32,012 nt of DNA from Acidovorax sp. CF316 (GTDB taxonomy: Bacteria > Pseudomonadota > Gammaproteobacteria > Burkholderiales > Burkholderiaceae_C), in contig NZ_AKJX01000204.1 of NCBI RefSeq assembly GCF_000276605.1, positions 1 to 32,012 on the forward strand. Reading direction: 5' to 3'. Within the stretch, counting starts at the first letter, position 1. Every line of letters begins with the position of its first letter. Below are positions 14,470 through 23,160 of the stretch, one piece after another. The notes below the pieces were generated by a model. The model was not told the DNA's origin. It made no database searches and saw only the letters and a list, made by a program, of their open reading frames with translations. Position numbers and translations under genes: made by a program.

Positions 14470-15258
14470 TTAGCTACACGTCTGCGAGTTCACGATGCGC
14501 TTGAGCGCGTCCGTATCCAGGATGCGCACATGGCGCTGCTTGACCTCGACGATGCCGTCCTCGGCGAACTTCGAGAAGGTGCGGCTCACGGTTTCGAGCT
14601 TGAGGCCCAGGTAGCTGCCGATCTCCTCGCGCGTCATGCGCAGCACCAGCTCGGACTGCGAGAAACCGCGTGCATGCAGGCGTTGCACCAGGTTCAGCAG
14701 GAAGGCCGCCAGGCGCTCCTCGGCGCGCATGCTGCCCAACAGCAGCATGACACCGTGCTCGCGCACGATCTCGCGGCTCATGATCTTGTGCACGTGGTGC
14801 TGCAGGGCCGTGACCTCGCGCGAGAGTTCCTCGATGCGGTCGAAGGGCATCACGCAGACCTCGGCATCCTCCAGGGCCACGGCGTCGCAGGTGTGGTGGT
14901 CGTTCACGATGCCGTCCAGGCCGATGATCTCGCCCGCCATCTGAAAGCCCGTCACCTGGTCGCGCCCGTCCTCGGTAGCCACGCAGGTCTTGAAGAAGCC
15001 GGTGCGGATGGCGTACAGCGAGGTGAAGGTCTCGCCGTTGCGAAACAGCGTGCCGCCGCGCTTGACCTTGCGCCGCGTGGCCACGATCTCGTCGATGCGC
15101 TCCAACTGGGCGTCGTTCAGGCCCACGGGCATGCACAGCTCGCGCAGGTTGCAGTTGGAGCAGGCGACTTTGATGGTGAGCGGGTTCATGGGCGCAGCAG
15201 CTGTTGGGGGTTGCGAGCGGATCGCATCCGGCGAAAGGAGCGTGGTGGTGGCTGACAT
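14470..15258 (-). CDS. fnr: FNR-type oxygen-sensing transcriptional regulator
   Basis: 262 residues from ATG 15258. Cluster-binding cysteines are present: C33, C36 and C42 (ACSNCNLRELC) plus C124 (HHTCDA), enough for an oxygen-labile [4Fe-4S] cluster as in E. coli FNR and Pseudomonas Anr. A cyclic-nucleotide-binding-like fold is followed by the Crp-type helix-turn-helix, with recognition helix LETVSRTFSKF; E222, S225 and R226 predict TTGAT-N4-ATCAA binding. It is divergent from hemN, with an FNR box between them. Neither ATG 15258 nor the internal ATG 15189 has a good ribosome site, so the start is uncertain. The usual role is to switch on cbb3 oxidase and anaerobic haem synthesis at low oxygen. 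Confidence 0.94.
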   Translation of the reverse strand: MSATTTLLSPDAIRSQPPTAAAPMNPLTIKVACSNCNLRELCMPVGLNDAQLERIDEIVATRRKVKRGGTLFRNGETFTSLYAIRTGFFKTCVATEDGRDQVTGFQMAGEIIGLDGIVNDHHTCDAVALEDAEVCVMPFDRIEELSREVTALQHHVHKIMSREIVREHGVMLLLGSMRAEERLAAFLLNLVQRLHARGFSQSELVLRMTREEIGSYLGLKLETVSRTFSKFAEDGIVEVKQRHVRILDTDALKRIVNSQTCS

Positions 15259-15265
15259 GCATCAA
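15252..15265. promoter_or_regulatory. Degenerate FNR-box-like site over the fnr start codon
   Basis: Read on the minus strand it is TTGAT-GCAT-GTCAG: one perfect half-site and one poor one. It overlaps the fnr initiation codon. If real it would allow FNR to repress its own gene, as known for E. coli fnr. The match is weak. Confidence 0.25.
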
Positions 15266-15293
15266 ATTGTGGGCCCTGTGGGCCTCGCAACAC

Positions 15294-15307
15294 TTGATCC
15301 AAGTCAA
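15294..15307 (+). promoter_or_regulatory. FNR box upstream of hemN
   Basis: TTGAT (15294-15298), 4 nt, GTCAA (15303-15307) matches the TTGAT-N4-ATCAA consensus with one mismatch. It lies 54 nt before the hemN start and 36 nt upstream of the fnr start, so it can serve as an activation site for hemN. The FNR made next door has the matching recognition helix. Confidence 0.75.
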
Positions 15308-15361
15308 GGACGGGGGCGTAGGCCTGCGGCAAAGTGCATATCCAACAAGGAAACGCTCCCC

Positions 15362-16744
15362 ATGACCGCTGTGACGCCCGAACTCCTGACCCGTTTCGAC
15401 GTGCCGGGCCCCCGCTATACCTCCTACCCCACGGCCGACCGTTTCGTCGAGGCTTTTGGCGAAAGCGACTATGTGCTGGCCCTGGCCCAGCGCAAGGCGG
15501 GCACGCCGGGCAAGGCGCTGCCGCTGTCGCTGTATGTGCACATTCCGTTCTGCGAGTCGCTGTGCTACTACTGCGCCTGCAACAAGATCATCACCAAACA
15601 CCACGACCGGGGCGACGTGTACCTGCGCTACCTGGCGCGCGAGGTGGAGCTGCACACGGCCCACTGCGGCACGGGCCAGGTGGTGAGCCAGCTGCACCTG
15701 GGCGGGGGCACGCCCACCTTTCTGTCGGACGACAAGCTGCGCGAGCTGATGGCGGTGCTCAAGCGCAGCTTCACGTTTGCGCCGGGCGGCGAATACTCGA
15801 TCGAGGTGGACCCGCGCACCGTGACGGCCGAGCGTCTGGCGGTGCTGGCCGAGCTGGGCTTCAACCGCCTGAGCTTTGGCGTGCAGGACTTCGATGCCGA
15901 CGTGCAGAAGGCCGTGCACCGCGTGCAGCCGGCCGGGCAGGTGTTCGCGCTGGTGGAGGCGGCGCGCAGCCTGGGTTTCGAGTCGGTCAACGTGGACCTG
16001 ATCTACGGCCTGCCGCGGCAGACGCCCGAGTCCTTCGACCGCACGCTGGAGCAGGTCAAGGCCCTGCGGCCCGACCGCATCGCCCTGTATGCCTACGCCC
16101 ACCTGCCTGAGCGCTTCAAGCCGCAGCGGCGCATCGTGCCGGCCGAGCTGCCGGCGGCGCCTTCCAAGGTGGCCATGCTCTCGCGCTCGCTGCAGCAGTT
16201 CATGGACGCCGGCTATGTGTACGTGGGCATGGACCACTTCGCGCTGCCCAGCGACGCGCTGGCCGTGGCCAAGCGCCAGGGGCGGCTGCACCGCAACTTC
16301 CAGGGATACAGCACGCAGCCCGACTGCGACCTGATCGCCCTGGGCGTGTCGGCCATCGGCCGGGTGGGCGCCACCTACAGCCAGAACGCCAAGACCCTGG
16401 ACGAGTACTACGACCTGCTGGACCAGGGGCGCCTGCCCGTGGTGCGCGGCCTGGCGCTGAACCGCGACGACCTGGTGCGCCGCGCCGTCATCATGGCGCT
16501 GATGTGCCAGGGCGAGCTGCTGTTCGAGTCCATCGAGGCGGGCTGGCTGATCGATTTCAGGCGCACCTTCGCGGCCGAGCTGGAGCAACTGGCGGGCCTG
16601 CAGGAGCAGGGCCTGGTCAGCGTGACCGACGAGGGCATCTTCGTCTCGGCCATGGGCTGGTTCTTCGTGCGCGGCATCGCCATGGTGTTCGACCGCTATC
16701 TTCAAGCGGACCGCAACCGCGCCCGCTTCTCCCGGATCATCTGA
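15362..16744 (+). CDS. hemN: Oxygen-independent coproporphyrinogen III oxidase
   Basis: 460 residues from ATG 15362, with AAGGAA upstream. It is a radical-SAM enzyme: CESLCYYCAC holds C64, C68 and C71 for the [4Fe-4S] cluster, plus C73, matching E. coli HemN. The SAM-binding GGGTP and the IEVDPRTV and FNRLSFGVQDFD segments follow. The N-terminus FDVPGPRYTSYPTADRF is diagnostic of true HemN rather than HemW. It converts coproporphyrinogen III to protoporphyrinogen IX without oxygen, supplying haem for cbb3 oxidase at low oxygen. An FNR box lies upstream, and the next gene starts 2 nt after its stop. Confidence 0.96.
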   Translation: MTAVTPELLTRFDVPGPRYTSYPTADRFVEAFGESDYVLALAQRKAGTPGKALPLSLYVHIPFCESLCYYCACNKIITKHHDRGDVYLRYLAREVELHTAHCGTGQVVSQLHLGGGTPTFLSDDKLRELMAVLKRSFTFAPGGEYSIEVDPRTVTAERLAVLAELGFNRLSFGVQDFDADVQKAVHRVQPAGQVFALVEAARSLGFESVNVDLIYGLPRQTPESFDRTLEQVKALRPDRIALYAYAHLPERFKPQRRIVPAELPAAPSKVAMLSRSLQQFMDAGYVYVGMDHFALPSDALAVAKRQGRLHRNFQGYSTQPDCDLIALGVSAIGRVGATYSQNAKTLDEYYDLLDQGRLPVVRGLALNRDDLVRRAVIMALMCQGELLFESIEAGWLIDFRRTFAAELEQLAGLQEQGLVSVTDEGIFVSAMGWFFVRGIAMVFDRYLQADRNRARFSRII

Positions 16745-16746
16745 CC

Positions 16747-17484
16747 ATGCTGGCCACCCTGGGCTGGACCGCGCTGCTCATGGGCCTGGCCGGCGGCCCG
16801 CACTGCCTGGCCATGTGTGCCGCGCCCTGTGCGGCGCTGGTGGGGCAGGGTGGGGGGCAATCCGTTCGCTGGGCCGGGCCTGGCGGGGGCGGGCTTGCCG
16901 CGGCCCCTGTCGCTCCATCCTTCTCCTTGGCGCGATCCATCGCTTTCCATGGCGGGCGGGTGGCGGGCTATGCCGTTCTGGGCGCGGCCGCTGCGACCGC
17001 GATGGACAGCCTGGCCTGGCTCACCCAGCGCACGGCCGCGCTGCAGCCCGCCTGGACCTTTGCGCACCTGGCCATGATGGCCTGGGGCCTGCTACTCATG
17101 GTGCAGGCACGCCAGCCCGCCTGGGTGGAAGGCCTGGGCCGCTCGGTCTGGCAGCGTGTGCAGCCCCTCACGGCGGGAGCGGGCGGCGTGGGCGTGGCCG
17201 GGCTGCTGTGGGCGCTGATGCCCTGCGGCCTGCTGTACTCGGCCCTGCTGGTGGCCGCGCTCAGCGGCGGGCCGGTGCAGGGCGGCGCCACCATGGCGCT
17301 GTTTGCCCTGGGCAGCGGCCTGTGGCTGGTGGGCGGGCCCTGGCTCTGGTCGCGCCTGCGCAGCCGTATCAACCAGGCCCGGGCCGACTGGGGCACCCGC
17401 GTGGCCGGGGGGCTACTGTGTGCGGCGGCCGGCTGGGCGCTGTGGATGGACCTGGTCTACAAGCCTTCGCTGTGGTGCCGGTGA
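16747..17484 (+). CDS. DsbD_2 / TauE-SafE-like membrane protein, probable cbb3 assembly or metal-related transporter
   Basis: 245 residues from ATG 16747, starting 2 nt after hemN, so co-transcribed. About six hydrophobic segments. Cysteines C20, C24 and C28 (GGPHCLAMCAAPC) lie in the first helix region, and a MPCGLLYSALLV motif sits in the second half; this is the pattern of the DsbD_2 family, often annotated as sulphite exporter TauE/SafE. Homologues sit beside hemN/anr and ccoS in Pseudomonas, so a role in copper or thiol handling during cbb3 maturation is more likely than sulphite export; that is inference. It contains a Gly/Ala/Pro-rich loop at 33-55. Confidence 0.85.
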   Translation: MLATLGWTALLMGLAGGPHCLAMCAAPCAALVGQGGGQSVRWAGPGGGGLAAAPVAPSFSLARSIAFHGGRVAGYAVLGAAAATAMDSLAWLTQRTAALQPAWTFAHLAMMAWGLLLMVQARQPAWVEGLGRSVWQRVQPLTAGAGGVGVAGLLWALMPCGLLYSALLVAALSGGPVQGGATMALFALGSGLWLVGGPWLWSRLRSRINQARADWGTRVAGGLLCAAAGWALWMDLVYKPSLWCR

Positions 17485-17770
17485 TACACCGGCCACAGGT
17501 GCGGGTGGGGCCTGCCGGACTGTTGTTTTGCGTGTCCTACGTGCTTGCACGGATGCGAGGGGCTCCCCGGGGCGGCAGGGTGTGCCGTTCGCTGCACGGC
17601 CTGCCCCAGGGTTTTTACCAAGAGGTAAATCGCCCCACAGCCCCCGCCGGCCTTGGGATGGGGGGTATGTCCTATGACATTGCGGGGCAAGACAAGCGTT
17701 CAGAAGTGGAGATAATGGGTGTAACCAATGGTGGCAGAAGTGCCGCCGTGTCTCCTCACGCACGTTTGAA
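17485..17770 (+). other. Intergenic region before the HD-GYP gene
   Basis: 286 nt without a convincing gene; the open frames here lack family resemblance. It contains a perfect short dyad, TTTACC-N4-GGTAAA (17614-17629), and a possible promoter for the downstream gene: AAGACA (17689-17694), 16 nt, GATAAT (17711-17716). GGCA-N4-TGCC lies further down, near 17735. No FNR box was seen. Confidence 0.45.
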
Positions 17771-19099
17771 GTGAATTCGTCCATCCTCATCGATATCCGC
17801 CAGTTGCGCATCGGCATGTACATCCAGCTCGACTTGGGCTGGATGCACCATCCGTTTCCGGTGAGCAGCTTCCGGGTGGCGTCGGCCGAACAGATCGCCA
17901 CCTTGCGCGAACTGGGGCTGACCGAGGTGCGATACGTCCCCAAGAAGAGCGACCCCGACCTGCGCGAGCTGGCACTGCCCCCGGTGGGCAGCCCCGAGGA
18001 AGCACTGCCCGCCGATGCCCCTGGCGCTGCGCGGGAGGCGACGGCCCCCGCTCCGCTGGCGGTGCCATCGGACCCTGCTGCGGACGAGGCCGCTGCCCGC
18101 CGCCGCCAGCTGCTGGAGGCGCAGAACCGCGCCCTGGCCCTGTGCAACCAGCGCTTTGGCGAGGCCACGCGCCGCTACGTGGAGCTGGAGAAGGTGGTGG
18201 TGGAGCTCCCCGAGCGCGCCCGCACCGATGGCGAGCTGCTGGTGGCCGGCTGCGTGACCGACCTGCTCAACAATGGCGACTCGGTGATCCGCCTGCTCTC
18301 CGAAGGCGTGGGCGAGCCTGGCGCGCTGCACCCCGTGAACGTGCTGGTCGTGAGCCTGCTGCTGGGCAAGGCCCTGGGCATGAAGGCCGAGGACCTGCAG
18401 GACCTGGGCGTGGCGGCCCTGATCCACGACCTGGGCAAGATGCGCCTGCCCGATGCGTTCAAGAACGCCCAGCCCCACATGCCGCCACCCGACCGTGCCC
18501 GCTACGAAGGCCATGTGCGCGAGTCCGTGGCGCTGGCAGGCCGCATGGGCCTGGGCAAGCCGGTGCTGCTGGCCATTGCCCAGCACCATGAAATGGTGGA
18601 TGGCAGCGGTTTTCCCATGCGGCTCACGGCGCACGACCTCTCGCGTCCCGGCCAGGTGTTGGCGCTGGTCAACCACTACGACCGCCTGTGCAGCCCCGGA
18701 AGCGGCATGGGCGGGCTGACGCCGCATGAGGCGCTGTCGGTCATCTTCGCCCAGCACAAGGCGCGTTTCGACGCGGTCGTGCTGGGGGCCTTCATCCGCA
18801 TGATGGGGGTGTACCCGCCGGGCTCCATCGTGCAGCTGGTCAACGACCGCTATGCCATCGTGGCCTCGGTCAACTCCTCGCGGCCGCTTCGGCCCAAGGT
18901 GATCGTGCACGACCCGCGCGTGCCCAAGGACGAGGCACCCATCCTCGACCTGGAGACGGTGCCCGAGCTCGGTATCCGCCGCAGCCTCAAGCCCGCCCAG
19001 CTGCCGCGCGAAGCGCTCGACTACCTGTCGCCGCGCAAGCGCATCTGCTACTTCTTCGAGCGCGCCGTGGCCCCCGTCCCCGAAGAGGGTGGAGCGTGA
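17771..19099 (+). CDS. HD-GYP domain protein with N-terminal DUF3391-like domain (c-di-GMP phosphodiesterase)
   Basis: 442 residues from GTG 17771; no earlier ATG fits, and the start MNSSILIDIRQLRIGMYIQL is typical of DUF3391. After a Pro/Ala-rich linker (about 70-105) comes the HD-GYP domain: H187, HDLGK (H219, D220, K223), GHVRES (H248), HHEMVDGSGFP (H272, H273, 278-282) and NHYDRL (D304). The metal ligands appear intact, and GYP reads GFP. Such proteins degrade cyclic di-GMP to GMP. The C-terminal ~100 residues (PPGSIVQLVNDRYAIVASVN) match the usual tail of this subgroup. The next gene, a GGDEF-EAL protein, overlaps its stop by 4 nt, so the two are co-translated. Confidence 0.92.
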   Translation: MNSSILIDIRQLRIGMYIQLDLGWMHHPFPVSSFRVASAEQIATLRELGLTEVRYVPKKSDPDLRELALPPVGSPEEALPADAPGAAREATAPAPLAVPSDPAADEAAARRRQLLEAQNRALALCNQRFGEATRRYVELEKVVVELPERARTDGELLVAGCVTDLLNNGDSVIRLLSEGVGEPGALHPVNVLVVSLLLGKALGMKAEDLQDLGVAALIHDLGKMRLPDAFKNAQPHMPPPDRARYEGHVRESVALAGRMGLGKPVLLAIAQHHEMVDGSGFPMRLTAHDLSRPGQVLALVNHYDRLCSPGSGMGGLTPHEALSVIFAQHKARFDAVVLGAFIRMMGVYPPGSIVQLVNDRYAIVASVNSSRPLRPKVIVHDPRVPKDEAPILDLETVPELGIRRSLKPAQLPREALDYLSPRKRICYFFERAVAPVPEEGGA

Positions 19100-21564
19100 T
19101 CCGGCCGCTGCCGCAGGCATGGATCGATGGTTTGCTGGAGGCAGTTTGGCTCGTCGATGAAAAGACGCTGCACATCCTGGCCGCCAACCAGGCGGCCGAG
19201 CACCTGACGGGCCTGTCCATCGCCGACATGCAGGGCACGCCCGTGACACTGCTGGCAGCCACGCCGCAGGACCAGGTCTTCTGGAGCCAGCCCGCAGCCG
19301 TGGTGGCCGACGGCATCCACTCCCACACCAGCGTGCTGCACTCCACCGGCAGCCTGGTGGCGGTGGAGCGGCGCGTGACGCGCGTGCCCCGGCTCGAAGG
19401 GGGCACGGCCTTCCTGGTCACCATGGTGGACCGCAGCCACCAGCAGGCCACCGAGCGCGAGCTCGAAACCCTGCTGGCCGAACTGCGCGCCACACTCGAT
19501 TCGGCTGCCGACGGCATGCTGGTGTGCAGCCTGGACGGGCGCGTGCGCGCCTTCAACCAGCGGCTGGCCCAGCTGTGGAACGTGCCGGCCCCGCTGCTGG
19601 TGCGGCGCGACGATGAAGCCCTGTTCGCCCACATGGCCGACCAGGTGGCCGACGTGCCCACCTATGTCGAGCGTCTGGCCGCCATCGTGGCCGAGCCCAT
19701 GCAGGAGAGCATCGACATCCTCGGCTTGCGCAACGGCATGAGCCTGGAGCGCCGCTCGGTGCCCCAGTTCAGCCAGGGGCGCGCCGTGGGCAGGGTGTAC
19801 TCGTTTCGCGACATCACGCGCCAGCACGAGGTACAGGCCAGCCTGCGCCTGGCGGCACGGGTGTTCGAGTCGAGCATGGACGCGATCTTCATCGCCGACA
19901 GCCACCACCGCCTGATGCGCATGAACCCCGGCTGCGAGCGCCTGGTGGGCAAGACCGCGCGCGCCTTCGAAGGCGCTGCGGCCGCCTCGCTGTTCGGCGG
20001 CGGGCCCGATGCCGACTTCATGGCCCAGGTGGAGGCCGGCTGGGCGCGCGAGGGCTTCTGGGAGGGCGAGCTGTGGCTGCCGCGCGAGAACGATGCCTAC
20101 TGCGCCGTGCAGCTGTCGTGGGTGGCACTGCGCGACGACGAGGACCGGCTGGTGCAGAGCATCGGCTTCATGCGCGACCTCACCTTGCAGCATGCCGCGC
20201 AAAAGCGCATCGAAGAGCTGGCCTACAGCGACGTGCTCACCGGCCTGCCCAACCGGCTGCTGCTGTCGCAGCGCGTGGACACGGCGATCCAGGGCGCGCG
20301 CCAGAGCGACACCGGTTTTGCCATCCTGTTCCTGGACCTGGACCGCTTCAAGATCATCAACGACTCGCTCGGCCACCCCTTCGGTGACCGCGTGCTGCAG
20401 CTGGTGGCCGAGCGCCTGCAGACCTGCCTGCGCCAGACCGACATGCTGTGCCGGCTGGGCGGCGACGAGTTCGTGATCTACCTGCACGGCGGCGACTCCG
20501 TGGTGGCCGAGAGCGTGGCGCGCCGCATCCTCGACGAGATGCTGCGCCCCTTCACGCTCGACAGCATGGGCTTCTCCATCCAGTGCAGCATCGGCATGGC
20601 GCTGTACCCGCAAGACGGCAGCTCGCTGGACGAGCTGATCAAGCAGGCCGACACCGCCATGTACCAGGTCAAGGAGCGCGGCCGTGGCAGCTACGGTTTC
20701 TACCAGCCGCAGATGAATGCCAACCTGCTCTCGCGCATGAAGCTGGAGCACGCCATGCGCCAGGCGCTGGGCGAGCAGCGCATGGCCGTGCACTACCAGC
20801 CCCAGGTGAGCATGGAGACCGGCGCCATCACCGGTGCCGAGGCCCTGATCCGCTGGACCGACCCGGAGTTCGGCCCGGTCTCGCCCGGTATGTTCATCCC
20901 GCTGGCCGAAGAGTCGGGCTACATCGTCACGCTGGGCGCCTGGGTGATGGAGCAGGCCGTGCGCGAGGCCGCGGCCTGGATCCATGGTGGCCACCCCATC
21001 GTGGTGTCGGTCAACGTCTCGGCGCTCGAGTTCCGCCAGCCCGACTTCGTGGAGCGGCTCACGCGCCTGTTGGCCGTGCACCAGCTGCCGCCCACGCTGC
21101 TGGAGCTGGAGCTGACCGAGACCATTTTGCTGCAGGACGCCACCGAGATGGAGCAGCGCCTGCATGAACTGGCGCGGCTGGGCGTGAGCCTGGCCATCGA
21201 CGACTTCGGCACCGGCTATTCGAGCCTGGCCTACCTGAAGAAGCTGCCCATCCACAAGCTCAAGATCGACCAGTCCTTCGTGCGCGGCCTGCCCGACGAC
21301 GATGGCGACCGGGCCATCGTCAGCGCCATCATCAGCATGGGCCATGCGATGCGCATCGAGGTGGTGGCCGAGGGGGTGGAGACCGAGGTGCAGCGCGCCG
21401 TGCTCGCGCAGATGCAGTGCGACCACTACCAGGGCTTTCTGCGCGCCCCCGGCCTGCCGGCCGAGGACTTCCGCCGCCTGCTGGGCCGCCCGGTCGCGGC
21501 ACCGCCCGGCGTGCCGGCGCCGCAGCCGCTGGCTGCCAAGCGCGCGTCGGATCCCGAAGACTGA
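19096..21564 (+). CDS. PAS-GGDEF-EAL bifunctional c-di-GMP signalling protein
   Basis: 822 residues from GTG 19096, within a GTGA overlap with the HD-GYP gene. Three PAS-like sensor domains (about 10-110, 125-243, 250-368) precede a GGDEF domain (371-535) with an intact active site GGDEF (455-459) and an inhibitory RxxD site (RQTD, five residues earlier). The EAL domain follows (about 545-795). It retains EALIRW (582-587), the ELTET, DDFGTGYSSL, KIDQSFV and AEGVET motifs, and the final QGF. Both cyclase and phosphodiesterase activities are therefore possible. No membrane helices, so it is a soluble sensor. Together with its partner it forms a c-di-GMP make/break pair; the signal sensed by the PAS domains is unknown. 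Confidence 0.95.
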   Translation: MIRPLPQAWIDGLLEAVWLVDEKTLHILAANQAAEHLTGLSIADMQGTPVTLLAATPQDQVFWSQPAAVVADGIHSHTSVLHSTGSLVAVERRVTRVPRLEGGTAFLVTMVDRSHQQATERELETLLAELRATLDSAADGMLVCSLDGRVRAFNQRLAQLWNVPAPLLVRRDDEALFAHMADQVADVPTYVERLAAIVAEPMQESIDILGLRNGMSLERRSVPQFSQGRAVGRVYSFRDITRQHEVQASLRLAARVFESSMDAIFIADSHHRLMRMNPGCERLVGKTARAFEGAAAASLFGGGPDADFMAQVEAGWAREGFWEGELWLPRENDAYCAVQLSWVALRDDEDRLVQSIGFMRDLTLQHAAQKRIEELAYSDVLTGLPNRLLLSQRVDTAIQGARQSDTGFAILFLDLDRFKIINDSLGHPFGDRVLQLVAERLQTCLRQTDMLCRLGGDEFVIYLHGGDSVVAESVARRILDEMLRPFTLDSMGFSIQCSIGMALYPQDGSSLDELIKQADTAMYQVKERGRGSYGFYQPQMNANLLSRMKLEHAMRQALGEQRMAVHYQPQVSMETGAITGAEALIRWTDPEFGPVSPGMFIPLAEESGYIVTLGAWVMEQAVREAAAWIHGGHPIVVSVNVSALEFRQPDFVERLTRLLAVHQLPPTLLELELTETILLQDATEMEQRLHELARLGVSLAIDDFGTGYSSLAYLKKLPIHKLKIDQSFVRGLPDDDGDRAIVSAIISMGHAMRIEVVAEGVETEVQRAVLAQMQCDHYQGFLRAPGLPAEDFRRLLGRPVAAPPGVPAPQPLAAKRASDPED

Positions 21565-21566
21565 GC

Positions 21567-21592
21567 GATCTGCCGCGCGGTGCGGCCAGATC
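21567..21592. terminator. Hairpin between convergent GGDEF-EAL and TSUP genes
   Basis: GATCTGCCGC (21567-21576) pairs with GCGG and CAGATC (21582-21592, one bulged C) across a 5-nt loop, in the 26-nt gap between two convergent genes. There is no T-run on either side, so an intrinsic terminator is doubtful; a bidirectional stability or rho-assisted element is possible. Confidence 0.35.
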
Positions 21593-22406
21593 AGATGCTG
21601 GTGATGCCCTTGTAGAGCATGTAGGCGGCGAGGCAGAACAGCAGGCTGGCGAACACGCGCTTGAGCTGCTTGACCGGCAGCTTGTGCGCTGCCTTGGCGC
21701 CCAGCGGCGCGGTGAGCACGCTGCACACGGCGATCACCGCCAGGCCGGGCAGCCAGATGTAGCCCAGCGAGGCCGGCGGCAGGTTCTGCACCGACTGTCC
21801 GCCGATGGCATAGCCCACCACATTCGCCAGCGCGATCGGGAATCCGAGCGCCGCGCTGGTGGCCACCGCGTTGTGGATGGCCACGTTGCACCAGGTCATG
21901 AAGGGCACGCTGACAAAGCCACCGCCCGCGCCGACCAGGCCCGAGAGAAAGCCGATCACTCCGCCCGCGGCCAATTGGCCTGCCGTGCCCGGCATCTGGC
22001 GCGTGGGCGCAGGCTTCTTGTCCAGCAGCATCTGGCTGGCCGAGAAGCTCACGAACAGCGCGAAGAAGATTGCCAGCGACGAGCCCTTGAGCAGGGCGAA
22101 GATGCCCAGGCTGGCCGCGAAACCGCCGATCACGATGCCGGGTGCCAGGCGCTGCACGATGTCCCAGCGCACCGCGCCACGTTGGTGGTGGGCGCGCACG
22201 CTGGAGATGGAGGTGAAGACGATGGTCGCCATCGAGGTGGCGATGGCCATCTTCACTGCCAGGTCGGGTGCGATGTCGCGCGCACCCAGGATGTAGGTCA
22301 GGAAGGGCACCATCAGCATGCCGCCGCCAATGCCCAGAAGCCCCGCGAGAAAGCCCGTGCACAGGCCAAGAACACCGAGTTCAACGATCAGGAGGGGGTC
22401 GAGCAT
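21591..22406 (-). CDS. Sulphite exporter TauE/SafE (TSUP) family permease
   Basis: 271 residues from ATG 22406; an in-frame TTG at 22460 would add 18. Two repeated halves of about four helices each carry the family glycine motifs: GFLAGLLGIGGGMLMVP near the start and GFLSGLVGAGGGFVSVP in the middle. TSUP proteins move sulphite, sulphonates or organic anions across the inner membrane; the substrate cannot be told. No Shine-Dalgarno is visible before ATG 22406. A TACAAT box lies just before the TTG codon. It is unrelated to the DsbD_2 protein at 16747 despite the shared database label. Confidence 0.92.
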   Translation of the reverse strand: MLDPLLIVELGVLGLCTGFLAGLLGIGGGMLMVPFLTYILGARDIAPDLAVKMAIATSMATIVFTSISSVRAHHQRGAVRWDIVQRLAPGIVIGGFAASLGIFALLKGSSLAIFFALFVSFSASQMLLDKKPAPTRQMPGTAGQLAAGGVIGFLSGLVGAGGGFVSVPFMTWCNVAIHNAVATSAALGFPIALANVVGYAIGGQSVQNLPPASLGYIWLPGLAVIAVCSVLTAPLGAKAAHKLPVKQLKRVFASLLFCLAAYMLYKGITSI

Positions 22407-22529
22407 GGAAGAGGGAGTGGGTGTTGGAATGGGGGCAGGGCGCACCGCAAGGTGGCGCAACGATTGTAGTGCGCGGTGTCTTGCGGCGCTGGTGCGGCAC
22501 CGCTGGTGGTGCGTGGCCGGAGCGGATGG

Positions 22530-23108
22530 CTATGGCGGGCTGCCGCGGCGCGCGCCGTAGCGCTTGAGCAGGGCCACTTTTCCGGGCTCGTCGCGTGCCA
22601 TGGCCATGTCCAGCGGGGTCTTGCCCGCCTGGTTGCGGGCATTGGCATCGGCCTTCATGCGGAGCAACTGCGCCATCACGTCCTGCATCTCGGGGTGCTC
22701 GGTCGCTGCGTGCAGCGGGGTGTTGCCGCCATGGTCGCGGGCCTCGATGGCTGCGCCGGCCTCGACGAGCAGCTTTGCCATCTGTGGGTACGCCGCCAGG
22801 TGCAGGGGCGTGGTGCCCTGGTCATTGGCGGCATTCACGTTGGCGCCGCGTGCGATCAGCAGGCGGGCCATGGCCATGTGCTCTTCGCCGGCCACGCCAT
22901 GCAGTGCTGTGAAGCCCTGGCGGTCTGCCTGGTTCACGCTGGCCGGCGCGCGCGCCAGGAAGCCTTCGACGGCTGCGCGGTCATTGAACACGGCGGCGTC
23001 GTACAGGGTGGCGTGCTGGCGCGGCCCGGCGGGTGCCGGCTGGGCCAGCACCGCAGGCACGACCAGGCCGCAGCACAGGGCAAGGCAGAGGGTGAAGTGG
23101 GCTCGCAT
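22530..23108 (-). CDS. Exported ankyrin-repeat protein
   Basis: 192 residues from ATG 23108. A Sec signal peptide (HFTLCLALCCGLVVPAVLAQ) is cut near residue 23. Four to five ankyrin repeats follow, recognisable by TALHGVAGEE, TPLHLAAYP, NTPLHAATEH and KTPLDMAMA, with the loop residues GADVN/GANVN-like (ARGANVNAAND). Ankyrin proteins in the periplasm often bind and stabilise a partner enzyme such as catalase; no partner is visible here. No good ribosome site; an alternative upstream ATG exists at 23138. The gene lies just beyond the terminator of the 6S RNA gene and needs its own promoter. Confidence 0.88.
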   Translation of the reverse strand: MRAHFTLCLALCCGLVVPAVLAQPAPAGPRQHATLYDAAVFNDRAAVEGFLARAPASVNQADRQGFTALHGVAGEEHMAMARLLIARGANVNAANDQGTTPLHLAAYPQMAKLLVEAGAAIEARDHGGNTPLHAATEHPEMQDVMAQLLRMKADANARNQAGKTPLDMAMARDEPGKVALLKRYGARRGSPP

Positions 23109-23160
23109 GGAGGTGTTCGTTGGCGACGGCTGCAGCATACCGAACGGCCTGGCGGAGCCG

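Noticed and set aside
14474..16705. 743-codon antisense frame through hemN into fnr
   Set aside because: It runs in a wrong frame through both genes; HemN and FNR motifs are intact in the accepted frames.
19048..22362. 1104-codon frame antisense to the PAS-GGDEF-EAL gene
   Set aside because: Low-complexity His/Gln/Gly-rich translation mirrors the coding strand; no family pattern and no ribosome site.
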